Of a DNA stretch of 64,000 nucleotides, positions 61,607 through 64,000 are shown in pieces; within the stretch, counting starts at the first letter, position 1; each line of letters opens with the position of its first letter. The notes under the pieces are model-generated. The model made no database searches. It saw only the letters and a program-made list of their open reading frames with translations, and had not been told where the DNA came from. This DNA comes from PMP191F sp047602185 (GTDB lineage: Bacteria > Bacteroidota > Bacteroidia > Chitinophagales > Chitinophagaceae): positions 4,340,001 to 4,404,000 of the forward strand of contig JASGHY010000001.1 of NCBI GenBank assembly GCA_047602185.1. The letters run 5' to 3'. The translations under genes were made by a program, and so were the position numbers.

Positions 61607-62827
61607 ATGAGAATATTGTTCGTACATAACCGGTACAAACAAAGTACCGGGGGGGAGGATTCAGCGGTTGAGGCAGAAATAAAATTACTAGAGAGTAACG
61701 GGCACCAGGTCAGTCTTCTGCTTTTCGATAATGCAACTATCGGAAATGGAGTAATAAACCAGGTAAAGGCTGGTATAACCGCCATTTACAATGTAAATTC
61801 AAAAAAAAAGCTACAGGAAGTAATTCAGCTTTTTTCACCCGATATAATTCATATACATAACCTGTTCTTTGAAGCATCCCCCTCTGTTTTATATGCAGCC
61901 AAAGAATCAGGGATACCTGTTATACTTACAGTACACAACTATCGGCTGCTTTGCGTAAATGCCCTGTTATTACGCAATGGAAAGGTTTGTGAAGATTGTG
62001 TACAGTCTGTTTTCCCGTGGAAAGGAATTATCAGAAAATGCTACCACAACTCCATTGCAGATAGTGCCCTGGTAGGGCTCATTACCACCACGCATAAGCT
62101 GCGTTCTACCTGGTCAACAAAAATAGATCGCTTTGTAACCCCTTCTTCGTTTATACGTTCTAAGCTTCTGAATTCATCATTGTCGATCACCGATCCGGAT
62201 AAGATTGTTGTAAAAGGAAATTTCATCGATGACCCGGAAGATGCTCCCCCCTCCGAAAGAAAAGACTTTTTTCTGTTTGTCGGAAGGCTATCAGCCGAAA
62301 AGGGAATTCATTTCCTGTTAAGCAGTTTTGCAAAATGGCCACATTTAAAGATCCTTATAGTGGGCGACGGCCCAGATAAAGACGAATTACTGAAACAATA
62401 CAGTCAATATCCCAATATCAGCTTCGAAGGAAAAAAAGGGAAGAATGAGGTGTTAGCCCTGATGAAGCAGGCAAAAGCTTTAATATTTCCTTCTATCTGG
62501 TACGAAGGGTTGCCACTAACAATCGTTGAAGCATTTGCCAGTGGGCTACCCGTTATTGCTACCAGGTTGGGGGCTATGCAGGAAATGATCTCTCATAAGA
62601 TCAACGGTTTCCTTTTTGAAAAAGAAGATCCCGATAGCCTGAAAAGCGCCATTCAAGAAATTAACAGTATGGTGCAGCAGGGCAACTATGCGCTTTATAA
62701 CGGGGCCAGAAATATTTTCATGGAACATTATCATGCAGATGTATGCTATAAAAAAATTATGGATATATATACTGCGGCCATCCAGGAACGGAGAATAAAA
62801 CAAGTATCTAAGACGAATTCATTCTAA
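61607..62827 (+). CDS. GT4 family glycosyltransferase
   Basis: 406 residues, GT-B fold. The N-terminal domain begins MRILFVHNRYKQSTGGED. The C-terminal donor site has FVGRLSAEKGIHFLL, ILIVGDGPDKDELL, and EGLPLTIVEAFASGLPVIAT with its two glutamates. CHNSIADSAL and an HNLF motif follow the pattern of related GT4 enzymes. Cytoplasmic; adds a sugar to the lipid-linked repeat. Its stop overlaps the next start (TAATG). Confidence 0.94.
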   Translation: MRILFVHNRYKQSTGGEDSAVEAEIKLLESNGHQVSLLLFDNATIGNGVINQVKAGITAIYNVNSKKKLQEVIQLFSPDIIHIHNLFFEASPSVLYAAKESGIPVILTVHNYRLLCVNALLLRNGKVCEDCVQSVFPWKGIIRKCYHNSIADSALVGLITTTHKLRSTWSTKIDRFVTPSSFIRSKLLNSSLSITDPDKIVVKGNFIDDPEDAPPSERKDFFLFVGRLSAEKGIHFLLSSFAKWPHLKILIVGDGPDKDELLKQYSQYPNISFEGKKGKNEVLALMKQAKALIFPSIWYEGLPLTIVEAFASGLPVIATRLGAMQEMISHKINGFLFEKEDPDSLKSAIQEINSMVQQGNYALYNGARNIFMEHYHADVCYKKIMDIYTAAIQERRIKQVSKTNSF

Positions 62828-64000
62828 TGAAAAGCTATATAAGCAGATTATCCCTTAAGTCAACGCTTCCGGTCTCAACGCTGATCTTATTCATCCTTAT
62901 TGCTTTACTTACCGGTACTTTTTTACGCATATCTCTTTTGTTTATTTACCCGGTTATTGCAATACTTGTGATTGAACAGCTAAAGCTGAAACTCATAAGG
63001 AACGTGATCATATTGCTTTTACTGGTATCTGCGGGTCTGCTATTGTCATTTACACATGGTTTCTTTTTGCGGTATAACCTGATGTCTCTATACCATATGA
63101 TCCCCTTCCTGCTATTATTATTTGCTGTTCCTTCCGAAAAGAGCCCTGTGCAATTGCCACTTCTCGAAAAATTCATGACCATTCTTGCCTTGATCGCTCT
63201 TTTAAATAACATGGTGGGCACCTATCAGTTTATTGCAGACCCAACAGATGATAGTTTTAAAGGACTGGTTTCAAGTTTCAGTATCTCCCTATATGTACTT
63301 GTAATTCTTAACATGGTACTATTCTCTTATTATTTTTCTAATTACCTCGAAAAGAAATCTAAAATCCAGCTATGGATCAGTATTTTTTTCCTTTTCAGTG
63401 CTGTAATGGGGTTCTATGGATCGGGACTGGCAGCTTTTATCTGTGCCTTTGTGTTATCATTCCTTCAGCTACGTATTACATCAATTGCCAAAACATTATT
63501 CATATCCGTATTCTCACTTTTACTCATCTACTATTTAACCAAATGGCTCAGGCCCGAAGCCTTATATTATTATGAGGTAAGTGTTCAGCGACTACTGCAG
63601 TTTGACCAACAGACAGGTCCCAGGAAAATAAAATCTTTCTATAACTATTTTAATAACTATCCACCTAATACCAAAGATTTTTTATTAGGATCCGGTCCCG
63701 GCACTTTTAACAGCCGCTCTGCCTTTATGGTGGGTAGCCCCTCCTATTTCACCAAATTTACGTTCTTCAAATCGGCAGAAAAGCCTTATTACTTCAAAAA
63801 CTACGCTTATCCATTATGGAATGAGACCAATACATCCCAGGCCCTTTTTCAGGATGGATTCCGAAATCAGCCTTTCTCATCATTGCTCGCTTTTCTTGGG
63901 GAATATGGTTTGCTTTTTACACTTGCATTTGGGTGGGCTTTATACAAATACCTGAACAGGCTACTACATTACGATACCCGAAAGCAATTCCTGGCAGCCC
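62827..64000 (+). CDS. O-antigen polymerase/ligase-like membrane protein (3' end outside window)
   Basis: The ATG overlaps the stop of the GT4 gene in TAATG, so translation is coupled. The frame stays open to the window edge, about 391 residues visible. It shows many hydrophobic segments, an Asp/Pro-rich loop (GPRKIKSFYNYFNNYPPNTKDFLLGSGPGTF) and SSLLAFLGEYGLLFTLAF, the pattern of Wzy-type polymerases. It would be the second such protein in this locus, so one may be the polymerase and the other the ligase (inference). Confidence 0.78.
   Translation, partial: MKSYISRLSLKSTLPVSTLILFILIALLTGTFLRISLLFIYPVIAILVIEQLKLKLIRNVIILLLLVSAGLLLSFTHGFFLRYNLMSLYHMIPFLLLLFAVPSEKSPVQLPLLEKFMTILALIALLNNMVGTYQFIADPTDDSFKGLVSSFSISLYVLVILNMVLFSYYFSNYLEKKSKIQLWISIFFLFSAVMGFYGSGLAAFICAFVLSFLQLRITSIAKTLFISVFSLLLIYYLTKWLRPEALYYYEVSVQRLLQFDQQTGPRKIKSFYNYFNNYPPNTKDFLLGSGPGTFNSRSAFMVGSPSYFTKFTFFKSAEKPYYFKNYAYPLWNETNTSQALFQDGFRNQPFSSLLAFLGEYGLLFTLAFGWALYKYLNRLLHYDTRKQFLAA

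Noticed and set aside
1..64000. tRNA, rRNA, prophage or defence-system genes
   Set aside because: I looked through the gaps and the protein set and found no tRNA-like cloverleaf with conserved arms, no rRNA, and no phage, restriction or toxin-antitoxin hallmark apart from weak MORN/YwqK similarity in the TonB-C protein.

Overview
The window looks like a chromosomal segment of a Bacteroidota bacterium, most likely family Chitinophagaceae. The reasons are: secreted proteins ending in type IX secretion (T9SS) sorting domains, a porT gene directly after ubiE, an atpD-atpC pair apart from other ATP synthase genes, a RemB-like outer membrane protein, and promoters of the TTG-N19/20-TAnnTTTG type. 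The taxonomic call is inference. No rRNA, tRNA, CRISPR array, prophage or classical insertion sequence was seen.

Layout. 1-8.2 kb: two giant secreted proteins built of about 95-residue PKD/REJ-like repeats, the first cut by the window edge, the second carrying an N-terminal esterase domain. 8.3-18.8 kb: a small lipoprotein, atpDC, an S9 peptidase, a GNAT-like protein, dnaX and a double-lipoyl E2. 18.9-20.1 kb: a REP-type repeat region enclosing a Y1/HUH transposase gene (RAYT). 20.3-25 kb: a small secreted protein, a metallophosphoesterase/PQQ-propeller protein and an NfeD-flotillin pair. 25.1-29.1 kb: a compact putative biosynthetic operon (UbiA-like prenyltransferase, type III polyketide synthase, methyltransferase, FAD oxidoreductase). 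29.1-32.8 kb: a TonB-C protein, a GbsR-type regulator behind a 28-nt perfect palindrome, then membrane protein, epimerase and desaturase genes. 33.2-38.6 kb: a CoA-binding protein, a REP array without transposase, a T9SS metalloprotease, a YkuK-like protein and a protein whose C-terminal third is made of dispersed repeat DNA. 38.6-53.7 kb: mostly housekeeping and envelope genes (engB, an NHL lipoprotein, a PAS-LuxR regulator, ubiE-porT, a cytochrome c lipoprotein, a RemB-like protein, pyrC, a MutS-like ATPase, an M1 peptidase, a YifB/ComM ATPase). 53.7-64 kb: an exopolysaccharide/O-antigen-type locus that runs off the right edge.

The most interesting non-coding content is mobile or structured DNA. 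There are three three-unit REP arrays, with exact 115-bp and 105-bp periods in two of them. There are two 103-bp copies of a cloverleaf-like palindromic element with terminal inverted repeats and a compensatory base-pair change. A modular low-complexity repeat family has been absorbed into a reading frame. In addition, dnaX carries an A9 run at codons 377-379 where either one-base slip gives a stop almost at once, a good candidate for making a short gamma-like product.

Functionally, PorT and the secreted proteins fit one T9SS-using surface lifestyle (adhesins, esterase, protease). The right-hand locus would make the surface polysaccharide. The polyketide operon is the best candidate for an undescribed metabolite.
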